In this document: positions 1-8,474 of the stretch, in pieces
Layout of the letters: the number at the start of each line of letters is the position of its first letter
Numbering within the stretch: the stretch's first letter is position 1
Notes under the pieces: model-generated
What the model saw: only the letters and a program-made list of their open reading frames with translations
Told to the model about the DNA's origin: nothing
Databases searched by the model: none
Translations under genes and position numbers: made by a program
NCBI GenBank assembly: GCA_016932815.1
Contig: JAFGCC010000018.1
Span: 1-33,521 of the forward strand
DNA from: Microcaldota archaeon
GTDB taxonomy: Archaea > Micrarchaeota > Micrarchaeia > Anstonellales > Bilamarchaeaceae
Length of the DNA: 33,521 nt
Direction: 5' to 3'

Positions 1-819
1 GATGGGCAATGGCTCTGGCTCCTTGGGGATGACGACATCATAATCGGGGGGATGCTTGCAAAGCTCCTTGGGAAGCTTGAAGAAGAATCCAGAAAGGGCT
101 CATCAATCGTTTTCGCAAACTACGAATATGGGGACATAAAGGGGGATGGGAGCTACAGGATTTCCAAGAAATCAACGTTCAATGAATTCTTCTCAAAGGG
201 GGCCGGGAATCCGGGGTATTTCTTCTACAACCCCGCATGGTACATAAGCTGCATAATACTCAACAAGGGGAAATACGATTCTCTGGATAAGGGGCTGCTA
301 AGGAGGATGACCGGGAATGTTGAGATGCACATGTGGGCGCAGAGGCTCTTGTGCATGAAGTATCCTGATTCGGGGATTGGGTACATAAGGGAGCCGGTTG
401 TCCTGGATACCGAGAAGGCAAAATACGTGAAATTCAAAGAGCAGATGCTATATTCGCGCAACACCAACCGGAACTATTGGAGCTTTGTTAGCGCGAACCT
501 TGGGAACCCGGAGCTTTATTTCAAGTACCCGACTATGATATTGAAGTGGGCAAAAACCCTGTTCTTCCCCACATTCCACATCATCTCCGAGCGGGTTTTT
601 AGGCCAAACGCAAAAGAGAAGCTGGAACTGGGCTTCTTCCTGCATGAATTCTGGGCTCCCTGCGGGCTCAAGCATTACCTGTGGAGGGAATTCGTATGGA
701 TGCTGCCGCACGGGCTCGTGCATTCCCTGTATGCCATTTTCATTCGCGGAGGATACGGGACATGGGAGAGATACTGGAGGCAGAAGGGGGAAGTGGTTGA
801 GGGGCGGCCCTGGGTTTAG
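1..819 (+). CDS. Glycosyltransferase family 2, 5'-truncated by the window edge
   Basis: The frame is open from base 1, so the N-terminus lies outside the window and about 272 residues are visible. The visible part opens with W-L-W-L-L-G-D-D-D, which matches the metal-binding DxD region of GT-A (family 2) glycosyltransferases that use a nucleotide sugar. The C-terminal half is rich in aromatic and basic residues (for example FWAPCGLKHYLWREFVWMLP) and may be membrane-associated. It ends 3 bp before the convergent UDP-xylose synthase gene and sits beside a nucleotide-sugar operon, so a role in glycan assembly is inferred. The acceptor and sugar donor cannot be told from the sequence. Confidence 0.75.
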   Translation, partial: DGQWLWLLGDDDIIIGGMLAKLLGKLEEESRKGSSIVFANYEYGDIKGDGSYRISKKSTFNEFFSKGAGNPGYFFYNPAWYISCIILNKGKYDSLDKGLLRRMTGNVEMHMWAQRLLCMKYPDSGIGYIREPVVLDTEKAKYVKFKEQMLYSRNTNRNYWSFVSANLGNPELYFKYPTMILKWAKTLFFPTFHIISERVFRPNAKEKLELGFFLHEFWAPCGLKHYLWREFVWMLPHGLVHSLYAIFIRGGYGTWERYWRQKGEVVEGRPWV

Positions 820-822
820 GGA

Positions 823-1764
823 TTAACCTTCGCGTATTTCCCTGAAATAAGAAAGCGTTTTCCCCAATCCCTCTTTTAGCTGGACTTTAGGCTCCCAATT
901 GAGCTTTTCTTTTGCAAGCGAGATGTCCGGGCGCCTCTGTTTCGGGTCGTCTCCGGGCAGGGGGAGGAACTCCACTTCTGGCTTTTTGCCCAATACGGAT
1001 TCGATGGAATCGATTAGTTCAAGAAGCGTGAATTCGGTTGGGTTTCCTATATTTACCGGGCCGATGAATTCTGCGGGCGATTTCTCCATTCTCCTCATTC
1101 CCGCAATAAGGTCGGATACATAGCAGAATGAGCGCGATTGCGTCCCATCCCCGTAAATTGTGAGGGGCTTGCCCTCTATCGCCTGGTTTAGGAAATTGCT
1201 AATTACCCTCCCGTCACTAGGGTCCATGTGCGGGCCATAAGTGTTGAATATGCGCACAATCTTGATTGGGTTGCCGCTTGCGCGGAAATAATCGGAGAGC
1301 ATTGCCTCTGCGCCCCTCTTCCCCTCATCGTAACAGGCGCGGATTCCAATGGGGTTCACGTTTCCCCAGTAGGTTTCTTTTTGTGGGTGGACTGAAGGGT
1401 CCCCATACACTTCGGAAGTTGAGGTGTGGAAGAGGGGCGTGCCGGTTTTGCGGACGTACTCTATTGCGTTCCATGCCCCCCAGATGGAGGTGCGGAAAGT
1501 CTGGAGCGGGTCCTTCTGGTAGCGCGGGGGGGATGCGGGGCAGGCGAGGTTGTAGAAAAAGCTAAATTCCCCTAGGCCTGGGAGCGGCAAAACTACATCA
1601 TGCTGAACGAAGCTGAAATCCGGGTTTTTCTTTAGGAGCTCCAAATTGCGGCTAAAGCCCGTGCTCAGGTTATCAAGCCCCACTACCTCGTTTCCATCTT
1701 CTAGGAGATTGAGGCAGAGGTTGGTTCCGAGAAACCCGGCTGCCCCGGTTACCAGATACCTCAT
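823..1764 (-). CDS. UDP-glucuronate decarboxylase (UDP-xylose synthase), SDR family
   Basis: 313 aa extended short-chain dehydrogenase. The NAD-binding GAAGFLG motif lies at the N-terminus. The family signatures ACPASPPRYQ, TSTSEVYGDP, HPQKETYWGNVNPIG and YDEGKR are all present; YDEGK supplies the catalytic Tyr and Lys and TSTSEVYG the Ser/Thr. These are typical of UXS enzymes, which oxidise and decarboxylate UDP-glucuronate to UDP-xylose in the cytoplasm. The start overlaps the stop of the upstream nucleotidyltransferase as ATGA, implying translational coupling. It is last in an operon that also encodes UDP-glucose dehydrogenase, which supplies its substrate. The family is best known from bacteria and eukaryotes, so transfer into this archaeon is possible. 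Confidence 0.88.
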   Translation of the reverse strand: MRYLVTGAAGFLGTNLCLNLLEDGNEVVGLDNLSTGFSRNLELLKKNPDFSFVQHDVVLPLPGLGEFSFFYNLACPASPPRYQKDPLQTFRTSIWGAWNAIEYVRKTGTPLFHTSTSEVYGDPSVHPQKETYWGNVNPIGIRACYDEGKRGAEAMLSDYFRASGNPIKIVRIFNTYGPHMDPSDGRVISNFLNQAIEGKPLTIYGDGTQSRSFCYVSDLIAGMRRMEKSPAEFIGPVNIGNPTEFTLLELIDSIESVLGKKPEVEFLPLPGDDPKQRRPDISLAKEKLNWEPKVQLKEGLGKTLSYFREIREG

Positions 1765-2501
1765 TCTTCTGCCTCCGGGGGCGGGAGGATTTCGTCTGCC
1801 GCCTTGTTCGCTTCACAGTAGGCTTCAACGGTCCCTATGTCCATCCAGAAGTTTATGTCCTGTGCCTGGCCGTATAAGTTGCCCGCTGCCGCCCAGGAGG
1901 GGAAGTATTCGCTCTCAAGCTTGAACTTGCGCATGGGGATTCCGGCTACCGCGGAAGCATCCAGCACGAAATAGCCCGCATTAGCAAGGCGGGAGGTGGT
2001 TGTTCCCTCAACGGGTTTTTCGAGGAACTTGGATATCCGGTTTCCCTCAAGCTCGGCTATGCCGAAGCGGGGGACGTCCCTGTGCGGGACGCTGAATAGG
2101 GAGACGGTTGCGTATGCGCCCTTGTTCTTCTTGTGCGCGTCTATTAGGCTCTTGGTGTCTAAGCGGGTTACGTTGTCCCCGTAGCAGACTAGGACTGGGC
2201 CCTCTTTTATTTCCTTTTGGAGCAGGACCGCCTTCAAATCCCCTCCGGTTTCCCAGCCAAGGGTGGTTACGGGCTCAACCTTTATGCCATCGTACTTGAC
2301 CTTTGAAACGTAGGACTCTAGTGCCACGCGCATATGCGATACCGCAACGTAAACTGTATCTATCTGCGGGCACTTCATTATGTTGTCCATTACGTAGTCA
2401 ATTACCGGCCTGCCCCCAACCGGGAGCAGGGGCTTTGGGATTCCATAGGTCAGGGGGCGGAGCCTCTTTCCTTCCCCTGCCGCTAGCACAATTGCCTTCA
2501 T
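1761..2501 (-). CDS. Sugar-1-phosphate nucleotidyltransferase
   Basis: 246 aa, about the length of a single NTP-transferase domain. The N-terminus carries the activation loop AAGEGKRLRPLT followed by PKPLLPVGGRP, diagnostic of enzymes that join NTP and a sugar 1-phosphate to make an NDP-sugar. A YGDN motif near residue 108 fits the metal-binding Asp. No C-terminal acyltransferase (left-handed beta-helix) repeats are present. It overlaps both neighbours by 4 bp (ATGA), so it is mid-operon and probably co-translated. Given the adjacent UDP-glucose dehydrogenase, UDP-glucose production is a reasonable inference, but dTDP- or GDP-sugar synthesis cannot be excluded. Confidence 0.85.
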   Translation of the reverse strand: MKAIVLAAGEGKRLRPLTYGIPKPLLPVGGRPVIDYVMDNIMKCPQIDTVYVAVSHMRVALESYVSKVKYDGIKVEPVTTLGWETGGDLKAVLLQKEIKEGPVLVCYGDNVTRLDTKSLIDAHKKNKGAYATVSLFSVPHRDVPRFGIAELEGNRISKFLEKPVEGTTTSRLANAGYFVLDASAVAGIPMRKFKLESEYFPSWAAAGNLYGQAQDINFWMDIGTVEAYCEANKAADEILPPPEAEE

Positions 2502-3760
2502 TTTCTTAGCGCCTCCTCGTATATCCTGCCCATTTTCTCCTTGTAGGCTTTGGGGCTGAACTTGCCCGAAATCGTTTCCTCGCGTGCGTTCCTGGACATC
2601 TCTTCCCTCAGGGAATCCTCGTTGATGAGCCTCTCCATGGAAGATGCGAGCTCGTTTATGTAGGATTCTGTGGGGTACTTGCAGTCTTCGCGCCTTTTCT
2701 TTAGGTCTTCAACGCTCTGGTAGATGTACGCGCCATCCTCGCGGAAAGAAGAGTAGTATGCATCAACCAGGAGCCCGGTCTTCCCGTGCTCGACTAGTTC
2801 GGGGCGCGAGAAGCTGTTGTCGGTTAGGATTGGCAGCCCGTAAGATAGGGCTTCGGGGATTACGAAGCCGAACGTGTCATAGTGCGTTGGCATGACAAAA
2901 ACGTCGCTCTGCGAGTAGAGCTCTTTTACCTTCGCGTACGGCTGGGGGCCAAGCATCCTTATTTTATCGTTCTTTGAGAAGCGCTCCTGCACCTCATTGG
3001 GGATGGGGGTCACTAAAGTTAGTGTGGCATCGTATTTGGAGCTGATTTTGTCAAATGCCAGGACCGCGTCGTAGCCGCCTTTTTCGTAGAAAATCCCGCC
3101 CACGAATATGAAGTTCACGCCCTCGTGCTTCTGCCTCTCTAGCTTTTCCGGGGGCGTTATGACCGGATAGACCGTTTCTATTTTCTGCTCCAATTCATGG
3201 CTCTTTACGAAATTGGTAAGGCTCCTCTTTGCCGCGTTGCTCCAGGGCAGGAGCTTCTTTAGGTTTCCATCCAACAGCTTGCGCTTTAGCGCATTCCTAA
3301 AGCCCTCGCGCTCAAATGCGCTCTGGTTGTAGCCTGAGAGGACTGCCGCGTGCTCAAAGTCCATTACGTAGGGGAGGTTGGTATCAAGGATGCTCTGGGC
3401 GCTGTGCACAAGGTCGTAGGAATCCAAATGGAACTTGCGCACCTTCGGGCGAGAGAGCATTATGTGGAGCTTGTTGTATAGGGGGGAGATGTAGGGGTTC
3501 AAGGAACGGATTGCGCCCTGCGCCTGCGGGGGGAGCGTGGCCGAAGGGGATGTCCCGGGGGTATATGCCATGTACGCGCTCGTTGATACGCTGAATCCTT
3601 CCGGAGGGTTCTTTGCCATGTGCAAGTATGCGTTGTGGAAGGAGGCGGACATGTACATGAATACCTTTTTGCGAGCCGAGCTAGCCGGAGGGTTGCCTCC
3701 GGATTCTTCCATTGCACCTTCCAGCTCCGCCATTGCGGAGGAATTGTCGGTTCTTCCCAT
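2498..3760 (-). CDS. Glycosyltransferase family 4 (GT-B fold)
   Basis: 420 aa. The C-terminal half has the GT4 donor-site pattern: FVGGIFYEKGGYDAVLAF (start of the nucleotide-sugar domain), DVFVMPTHYDTFGFVIPEAL with the E-x7-E type acidic pair, and GLPILTDN. The N-terminal acceptor domain is less conserved. The ATG at 3760 lies 2 bp after the stop of the upstream epimerase, which favours this start, although Met10 and Met16 are alternatives. It probably transfers one of the UDP-sugars made by the same operon to a lipid-linked or protein-linked acceptor at the cytoplasmic face of the membrane. The linkage is unknown. Confidence 0.85.
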   Translation of the reverse strand: MGRTDNSSAMAELEGAMEESGGNPPASSARKKVFMYMSASFHNAYLHMAKNPPEGFSVSTSAYMAYTPGTSPSATLPPQAQGAIRSLNPYISPLYNKLHIMLSRPKVRKFHLDSYDLVHSAQSILDTNLPYVMDFEHAAVLSGYNQSAFEREGFRNALKRKLLDGNLKKLLPWSNAAKRSLTNFVKSHELEQKIETVYPVITPPEKLERQKHEGVNFIFVGGIFYEKGGYDAVLAFDKISSKYDATLTLVTPIPNEVQERFSKNDKIRMLGPQPYAKVKELYSQSDVFVMPTHYDTFGFVIPEALSYGLPILTDNSFSRPELVEHGKTGLLVDAYYSSFREDGAYIYQSVEDLKKRREDCKYPTESYINELASSMERLINEDSLREEMSRNAREETISGKFSPKAYKEKMGRIYEEALRK

Positions 3761-3762
3761 GT

Positions 3763-4794
3763 TCAGGCCCTCGATAGCGCTTGGTGAATGTCCCTGAATG
3801 TTTCTTCAAGGCCGATCCTAAGGTCCCAGCCCGGATAGTGGAGGCGCGCCTTGCTTATGTCCGAAATCCACCAGATGTGGTCGGCTTCGCGCTCCGGGCC
3901 AAGCTTGTAGTTCATTTTCTTCCCGGTCACTTCCTCAATCAGGTCTATTGCCTCTAGGAGGGAAATGGAGTTCCTCCTTGCCCCGCCTATGTTGTAGACT
4001 TCCCCGGGGCGGGGAGCCTTCACGAATTCCAAAAACAGCTTTGCAAGGTCGGCTGCGTGGATGACGTCGCGGACCTGGTAGCCATCGTGCCCGAAAATAG
4101 TGAGCTCTTCCCCGCTCATCGCCTTCTTTATGAAAAACGGCTCCCAGTTGTGCATCTCCACCGCCTTTGCCGCGCCTCCTGTGATGCAGCCCATGCGGAA
4201 GCACGCGGTCTTGAGCCCGTATAGGTGGGCGTATTCCTGGCAGTACAAGTCTGCTGCCACTTTTGAAACCCCAAAGGGGGTGTGCATCATCCGGTCAAGC
4301 CGCAGCGACTCGTCAAAGCCGTCTTTTAGGGAGGGGTCAAGCGGCTCAAGGCGCTTGCCCACTTTCTTGTAGGAAAAATAGTTGGGCGCTTCCCCGTAAA
4401 CCTTGTTGGTAGAGCAGAATGCGAAGGGGACGTCCTTGTTGTGCGCCCTCACCGCCTCAAGCAGGCAGAGGGTGCCGTGGGCGTTTATCTGGAAATCCTC
4501 CATGGGGATTTCTATTGAGCGAGGGTGCGAAGGCTGGGCGGCTGTGTGGATTATCGCATCCGCCTGTTTTACCAGCTCCGAGATTTTCTCGTCGCGGATG
4601 TCCATTTCGTGGTGCTCGATGTTGTATTCTTTGAGCGTGTTGTCCATGTTGGACTTCGTCTGCCCTTCGCTTCCGAAAATCTTTGCGCGCGTGTAGTTGT
4701 CCACGCTCATTACTTCCCAACCCTGCTGCGCAAAAAGCTTGCAGCATTCGGTTCCCACAAGACCGGCCCCGCCGGTTACTAGTACTTTCATCAT
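3763..4794 (-). CDS. NAD-dependent sugar epimerase, CDP-paratose/tyvelose 2-epimerase-like
   Basis: 343 aa from the preferred ATG at 4794, chosen because GGAGG lies at 4804-4800, 5 nt upstream; an ATG 24 nt further upstream lacks such a site. The protein starts MMKVLVTGGAGLVGT, the NAD-binding Rossmann motif. Diagnostic segments are STNKVYGEAPN, FRMGCITGGAAKAVEMH and TIFGHDGYQVRDVIH, which resemble the paratose/tyvelose 2-epimerase branch of extended SDRs. The YxxxK position reads FGVSK, with Phe where most SDRs have Tyr; I believe this is shared with that branch but could not check. Its substrate here is uncertain, since no CDP-sugar pathway is visible. It is the second gene of the UDP-sugar operon. 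Confidence 0.8.
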   Translation of the reverse strand: MMKVLVTGGAGLVGTECCKLFAQQGWEVMSVDNYTRAKIFGSEGQTKSNMDNTLKEYNIEHHEMDIRDEKISELVKQADAIIHTAAQPSHPRSIEIPMEDFQINAHGTLCLLEAVRAHNKDVPFAFCSTNKVYGEAPNYFSYKKVGKRLEPLDPSLKDGFDESLRLDRMMHTPFGVSKVAADLYCQEYAHLYGLKTACFRMGCITGGAAKAVEMHNWEPFFIKKAMSGEELTIFGHDGYQVRDVIHAADLAKLFLEFVKAPRPGEVYNIGGARRNSISLLEAIDLIEEVTGKKMNYKLGPEREADHIWWISDISKARLHYPGWDLRIGLEETFRDIHQALSRA

Positions 4795-4833
4795 CAAAAC
4801 CTCCATACAAAAATGCAAAAGAAGACTGCATTC

Positions 4834-6108
4834 CTACCAGCAGACTCCCTCGTAATCTACTCCGCTTTTCTTATTTAAAACCTTCCTGCCGTCAAGGAGG
4901 AATTTTCCTTTATAAAGTTTTTCATCCTTGAACTCTGCCCAGTCTGTGAGGGCGAAGATGGTGTCGGAGAATCCGAGCGCTTCCCCGAGGGAGTCCGCAT
5001 AGGAGATGCGCTCCCCGAAAAGCTTCCTTAGGTTGGGCAGCGCCTGCGGGTCGTATGCGCAGACTTCCGCCCCCTCCTTGAGAAGCGAATTTATGACCTT
5101 TATGCTTGGGGCTTCGCGGATGTCATCGCTATCCGGCTTGAACGCGATTCCCAGGATTGTTGCCTTCTTTCCGGAGAGGGAGCCCAGGCGGGCGGTTGCC
5201 AACTCCACTATTTTTGCGGGCTGGGCTTCGTTTACCTTTATTACCGAATCCAAGAGGGCGGGATCGATTCCATGCTCCTTTGAGATGGAAGCCAGGGCTT
5301 TTACGTCCTTTGGGAAGCAGCTGCCCCCAAAACCTATTCCCGCATTGAGGAAGCTGCGCTCTATGCGCTTGTCCAATCCTACGCCGTCCATCACTTCATA
5401 TACGTCAATCCCCAGCTTCTTGCAGAGGTTCCCGATTTCGTTTGAGAAGCTTATTTTCGCCGCAAGGAGGGAATTGCTCGCATATTTTATCATCTCCGCG
5501 GCCTTTAGGCTCGTTTCGAGCTTTGGGCAGGAGAAAGAGGAGTAGAGTGCACGGATTGCGGAAGCGGACTCTTCACCGGTTGCGCCAAGGACTATGCGGT
5601 CTGGATTGAAAAAATCATAGACCGCCTTCCCTTCGCGCAGGAATTCGGGGTTCATGCAGAGCCCGTAATCTACTCCCGCGGCCTTGCCCGTTTTTTCTTC
5701 GCCCATTTTTGCAAGGGAATCGCAGGTTCCCGGGACCACCGTGCTCTTTACCACGATTGTCTTGCGGGATTCGGAAAAAGAGGGGGAATTGAGGGCACCT
5801 AGGAACGCAGAATGTATGTAGGAGAGGTCTATTGAGCCATCCTCCCTGGATGGAGTGCCCACTGTGATGAAGATTAATTGCGAGCCGGAGATTGCCGCAT
5901 CCAGGTTGGCGGTTGCGTGCAGGGACCTTCCTGAGACCTCTTTGAGGAGAGCTTCTAGCCCCTCTTCAAAAATCGGGGGCCTTGCATTGTTTATCATCTC
6001 CACTTTGGATTCGTCTAGGTCAACGCAGGAAACGTCATGGCCGAGCTTTGCAAACCCGCAGGCGCTTATGAGCCCCACGTATCCCGTCCCTATAACGCAA
6101 ATCTTCAT
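4834..6108 (-). CDS. UDP-glucose 6-dehydrogenase
   Basis: 424 aa from the ATG at 6108, where the protein starts MKICVIGTGYVGLISACGFA, the usual beginning of the family. A longer open frame exists upstream but is not conserved in character. GTGYVG binds NAD, and GFGGSCFPKD holds the catalytic Cys. The C-terminal UDP-binding domain is present (ILGIAFKPDSDDIREAPS). It oxidises UDP-glucose twice to UDP-glucuronate, the substrate for the UDP-xylose synthase at the end of the same operon. A related UDP-ManNAc dehydrogenase is the main alternative. A TATA-like element at 6139-6146 lies about 34 bp upstream, with no clear Shine-Dalgarno site, so a short-leader or leaderless mRNA is likely. Confidence 0.87.
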   Translation of the reverse strand: MKICVIGTGYVGLISACGFAKLGHDVSCVDLDESKVEMINNARPPIFEEGLEALLKEVSGRSLHATANLDAAISGSQLIFITVGTPSREDGSIDLSYIHSAFLGALNSPSFSESRKTIVVKSTVVPGTCDSLAKMGEEKTGKAAGVDYGLCMNPEFLREGKAVYDFFNPDRIVLGATGEESASAIRALYSSFSCPKLETSLKAAEMIKYASNSLLAAKISFSNEIGNLCKKLGIDVYEVMDGVGLDKRIERSFLNAGIGFGGSCFPKDVKALASISKEHGIDPALLDSVIKVNEAQPAKIVELATARLGSLSGKKATILGIAFKPDSDDIREAPSIKVINSLLKEGAEVCAYDPQALPNLRKLFGERISYADSLGEALGFSDTIFALTDWAEFKDEKLYKGKFLLDGRKVLNKKSGVDYEGVCW

Positions 6109-6138
6109 GAGAACACGGATAGGGATTAGGGGGGTTGT

Positions 6139-6146
6139 TATTAATA
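6139..6146 (-). promoter_or_regulatory. TATA-like box for the UDP-sugar operon
   Basis: The minus strand reads TATTAATA here, centred about 34 bp upstream of the ATG at 6108. Archaeal TATA boxes sit about 26 bp upstream of the transcript start, which would place the start roughly 8 nt before the ATG. Assigned from spacing and AT content only. Confidence 0.45.
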
Positions 6147-6241
6147 GGTTAATCATTAGCGCGTATGCCCTCTGAAAACTGCGGATGCGGGAAACACGCA
6201 GATGGGACAGCCTGGCTTTTTGGCTTCCCATAATGATGATT

Positions 6242-6267
6242 ATTGGATGTATCATTGAATACACAAT
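6242..6267. promoter_or_regulatory. Inverted repeat, candidate toxin-antitoxin operator
   Basis: Two nested complementary pairs, ATTG...CAAT (6242-6245/6264-6267) and TGTAT...ATACA (6248-6252/6259-6263), lie just upstream of the TATA-like sequence TTATATAC at 6270-6277. Ribbon-helix-helix antitoxins usually repress their own operon by binding such palindromes at the promoter. The operator role is inferred from position. Confidence 0.45.
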
Positions 6268-6269
6268 CA

Positions 6270-6277
6270 TTATATAC
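6270..6277 (+). promoter_or_regulatory. TATA-like box for the toxin-antitoxin operon
   Basis: TTATATAC lies about 34 bp upstream of the antitoxin ATG at 6308, giving a predicted transcript start near 6300. It directly follows the inverted repeat at 6242-6267, so repressor binding there could block TBP/TFB access. Confidence 0.5.
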
Positions 6278-6307
6278 TTTAATGTGCATTAATTGGATGG
6301 TGAGAAC

Positions 6308-6544
6308 ATGAATGTCAATCTGGGGGTGCCTTACGAATCCATAGTAAACAGGATAATAGAAAAAGGATACGCGGGCAACCAAACCGAGGTAATACGGCAG
6401 GCGCTAATTGAATACGAAAGGAAAATCGAAGAGGAGGAAGTGCGGCTGGTAGACAAGGGAATTGAGCTTGAGATGCAGGAAATCCGCGAAGGCAAGGCAA
6501 AGGCTAGGAGCCTTGAGAGCATGGAAAAGAAGTACGGGCAGTGA
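6308..6544 (+). CDS. Ribbon-helix-helix antitoxin
   Basis: 78 aa from the ATG at 6308, which follows GGTGAG at 6299-6304; the open frame extends 15 nt upstream only through a TTG. The N-terminus MNVNLGVPYESIVNRIIEKG and the segment GNQTEVIRQALIEYERK fit a beta-strand followed by two helices, the RHH DNA-binding fold. The C-terminal half is a charged helix (EEEEVRLVDKGIELEMQEIREGKAKA) of the kind that wraps a toxin. It overlaps the RelE-like gene by 4 bp (GTGA), the usual antitoxin-then-toxin order. Predicted to neutralise the toxin and repress the operon. Confidence 0.75.
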   Translation: MNVNLGVPYESIVNRIIEKGYAGNQTEVIRQALIEYERKIEEEEVRLVDKGIELEMQEIREGKAKARSLESMEKKYGQ

Positions 6545-6810
6545 ATCCCATGAAAATCCTGTTCTCAGCCAAGGCAGAAAAAGAGCTTGAGGATGCGGAA
6601 GGGGCTCTTAGGAAATTGTTTTTTGAGCATGCGAAGAAGATTGCTTCCATACCGCCTAGGAGGCACCTGCGCTTTGGGCTGCCGTTCAATGTCGAAGAAG
6701 TGACAAAGCAGGCCAGGATTGTTTATTCCATGGAAAATGGGGCATGCTACATCCTGCACTGCTTTAAAAACCATAAAGAGTACGGAAGATGGTACAAGTC
6801 CTTCAAGTGA
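6541..6810 (+). CDS. RelE/ParE-superfamily toxin
   Basis: 89 aa if translated from the GTG at 6541, which overlaps the antitoxin stop; an ATG at 6550 would give 86 aa. The N-terminus (MKILFSAKAEKELEDAE), the central HLRFGLPFNVEEVTKQARIVYSM and the C-terminus YILHCFKNHKEYGRWYKSF follow the RelE-type fold, with Arg, His, Lys and Tyr residues suited to RNA cleavage. RelE toxins usually cut mRNA on the ribosome, and ParE relatives act on gyrase; sequence alone cannot decide. Its 3' end lies against the flippase gene, so the module may share transcripts with the glycan genes. Confidence 0.72.
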   Translation: MNPMKILFSAKAEKELEDAEGALRKLFFEHAKKIASIPPRRHLRFGLPFNVEEVTKQARIVYSMENGACYILHCFKNHKEYGRWYKSFK

Positions 6811-6818
6811 GCAATGGG

Positions 6819-8474
6819 ATGCGGGCGAGTGGAATGGAACTAAGCAGCGAAAAGAAAACGATGGCCAAAGGGACATTCTGGAACCTAACCGGGAACCTGC
6901 TCCTAAAAGTCGTTTCGCTAGTCTATACGGTGCTTCTTGCAAGGCTTTTCCCGCAGGAGGAGGTGGGGGTTTTCTACCTTGCCCTGGGTGTGATGTACCT
7001 TGCCGCAATCTTCGGGGACATGGGGCTCAATGCCTCATTTAGGAGGTATTTCCCGTTCTTTTTGGGAAGGGGGGAGAAAAAGAACGCGCGCAACCTGTTG
7101 ATTTCTTCGTACGCTTTTACCGGGGGGCTCTCCATACTAATTGCGGGGGGGCTCTTCCTCCTCTCCGGGCCGATTGCGGATTCGTTTGGGTATCCTTCCA
7201 TGGTGCCGCCGCTCCAGCTCCTCTCGCTTTTTTTGGCAACTAGCACGTTCTTCGGGCTAAACTGCGCTTTCCTCTCCGGCCTCAAGAGGATGAAGGAGGC
7301 GAATTTCGTAAACAACGGGCAGAACGTCCTCAAGCTGCTCCTTAGCATAGCCCTCTATTACTATTTCGGACAGGATGCGGTTGCGATGGCGCTGGCATTT
7401 ACCGCGTCCTATTTCGTCTTCGTGATTGTTTCCTTTTATTATGTGAAAAAGGGAATCTGGGAAAACGGGCTTGCGGGCAGGGGAATAGACCTGCCGGGCA
7501 AGGTTTCGGTGATGAGGGAGGTCCTGCCTTTTGGGCTGGCCCTTGCCCTCCTAGCCGAGATAAACAACGTGGCATTCTACACAGACAGGCTGATGATGGG
7601 CTACCTGATGCCGGTGGAGACTGCCGCTTCCCAGATTGCGGTTTATTCGATTGCGCTCTCTTTGGCCCTTTTCATACCGGTTTTCCCGGGTGCGGTTTCC
7701 GGGATTTTTTCCCCGATAATAACCGAGCTCTATGGGAAGGGGAAAAAAGAGGAGATGGAGAAGACCGCAAGGACCGCTGCGCGCTGGAACATATTCCTGT
7801 TAGTCCCAATAACCCTCATCATGGTGATTTTCTCTTATGAGATAATGGGGATGCTATATGGGGAATCCTACATGGCCGGGGCATTCGTGCTAGCCGCGTT
7901 CTCTGTGGGAATCTTCTTCCGCAACATGGCGAACGTGCCAGGGACCATACTTGAGGCGATGCGGCAGGTGAAAGTGGAGTATTACGTTGCGGGGGCGGTA
8001 GTTGCAATCAACCTATTATTGAACTGGATGCTGATACCCGTGTATGGAATGGACGGGGCGGCGGTTGCCTCATCTGCCTCCATGCTGGTTGCGATGCTCA
8101 TGCTCATGCATTTTTGCAGGAAAATCACCGGCTTCGAATTCATGGGAGAAGGTCTAAAACCCCTGCTTGCCGGGCTCATCTCGTTTGCGCTAATCCTCCT
8201 TCTTAAGGGGCACATAATGGGGGTTGTGGACCTAATTGCGGATGCCATTTCCTACCCGGAGGGAATCGTTGGGGCGATTGCGCAAAAGCTCGTAAAGGCA
8301 TTCCTGGTCGGGGGAATACTGGCTGTCACTTTTGCAGTTTACATAGCATGCGTAGTGCTCCTTAGGGGGGTTGAGAGGGAGGACTGGGAGCTTGCGTTCA
8401 TGGGAATGGGGAAGGCTAGAATGCCAGGATGGATGATAGACAAGGTGAAGGGATTCGTGGAGGCGGTTTATTGA
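6819..8474 (+). CDS. Polysaccharide/lipid-linked oligosaccharide flippase (Wzx/MATE-like)
   Basis: 551 aa from the ATG at 6819, preceded by GTGAG at 6807-6811; a start at 6834 or 6861 (MAKGTFWNLTGN) is also possible. It is a polytopic membrane protein with about 14 hydrophobic segments. The N-terminus MAKGTFWNLTGNLLLKVVSLVYTVLLARL is typical of polysaccharide-biosynthesis exporters in the MOP superfamily. These flip lipid-linked glycans across the membrane. It begins just after the RelE-like gene and overlaps the methyltransferase/glycosyltransferase gene by 4 bp (TTGA), which links it to glycan assembly. Confidence 0.85.
   Translation: MRASGMELSSEKKTMAKGTFWNLTGNLLLKVVSLVYTVLLARLFPQEEVGVFYLALGVMYLAAIFGDMGLNASFRRYFPFFLGRGEKKNARNLLISSYAFTGGLSILIAGGLFLLSGPIADSFGYPSMVPPLQLLSLFLATSTFFGLNCAFLSGLKRMKEANFVNNGQNVLKLLLSIALYYYFGQDAVAMALAFTASYFVFVIVSFYYVKKGIWENGLAGRGIDLPGKVSVMREVLPFGLALALLAEINNVAFYTDRLMMGYLMPVETAASQIAVYSIALSLALFIPVFPGAVSGIFSPIITELYGKGKKEEMEKTARTAARWNIFLLVPITLIMVIFSYEIMGMLYGESYMAGAFVLAAFSVGIFFRNMANVPGTILEAMRQVKVEYYVAGAVVAINLLLNWMLIPVYGMDGAAVASSASMLVAMLMLMHFCRKITGFEFMGEGLKPLLAGLISFALILLLKGHIMGVVDLIADAISYPEGIVGAIAQKLVKAFLVGGILAVTFAVYIACVVLLRGVEREDWELAFMGMGKARMPGWMIDKVKGFVEAVY

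Noticed and set aside
8429-8470. ATG start for the methyltransferase/GT fusion
   Set aside because: It lies inside the flippase gene without a ribosome site, while the TTG at 8471 has GGAGG at ideal distance and a TTGA overlap.
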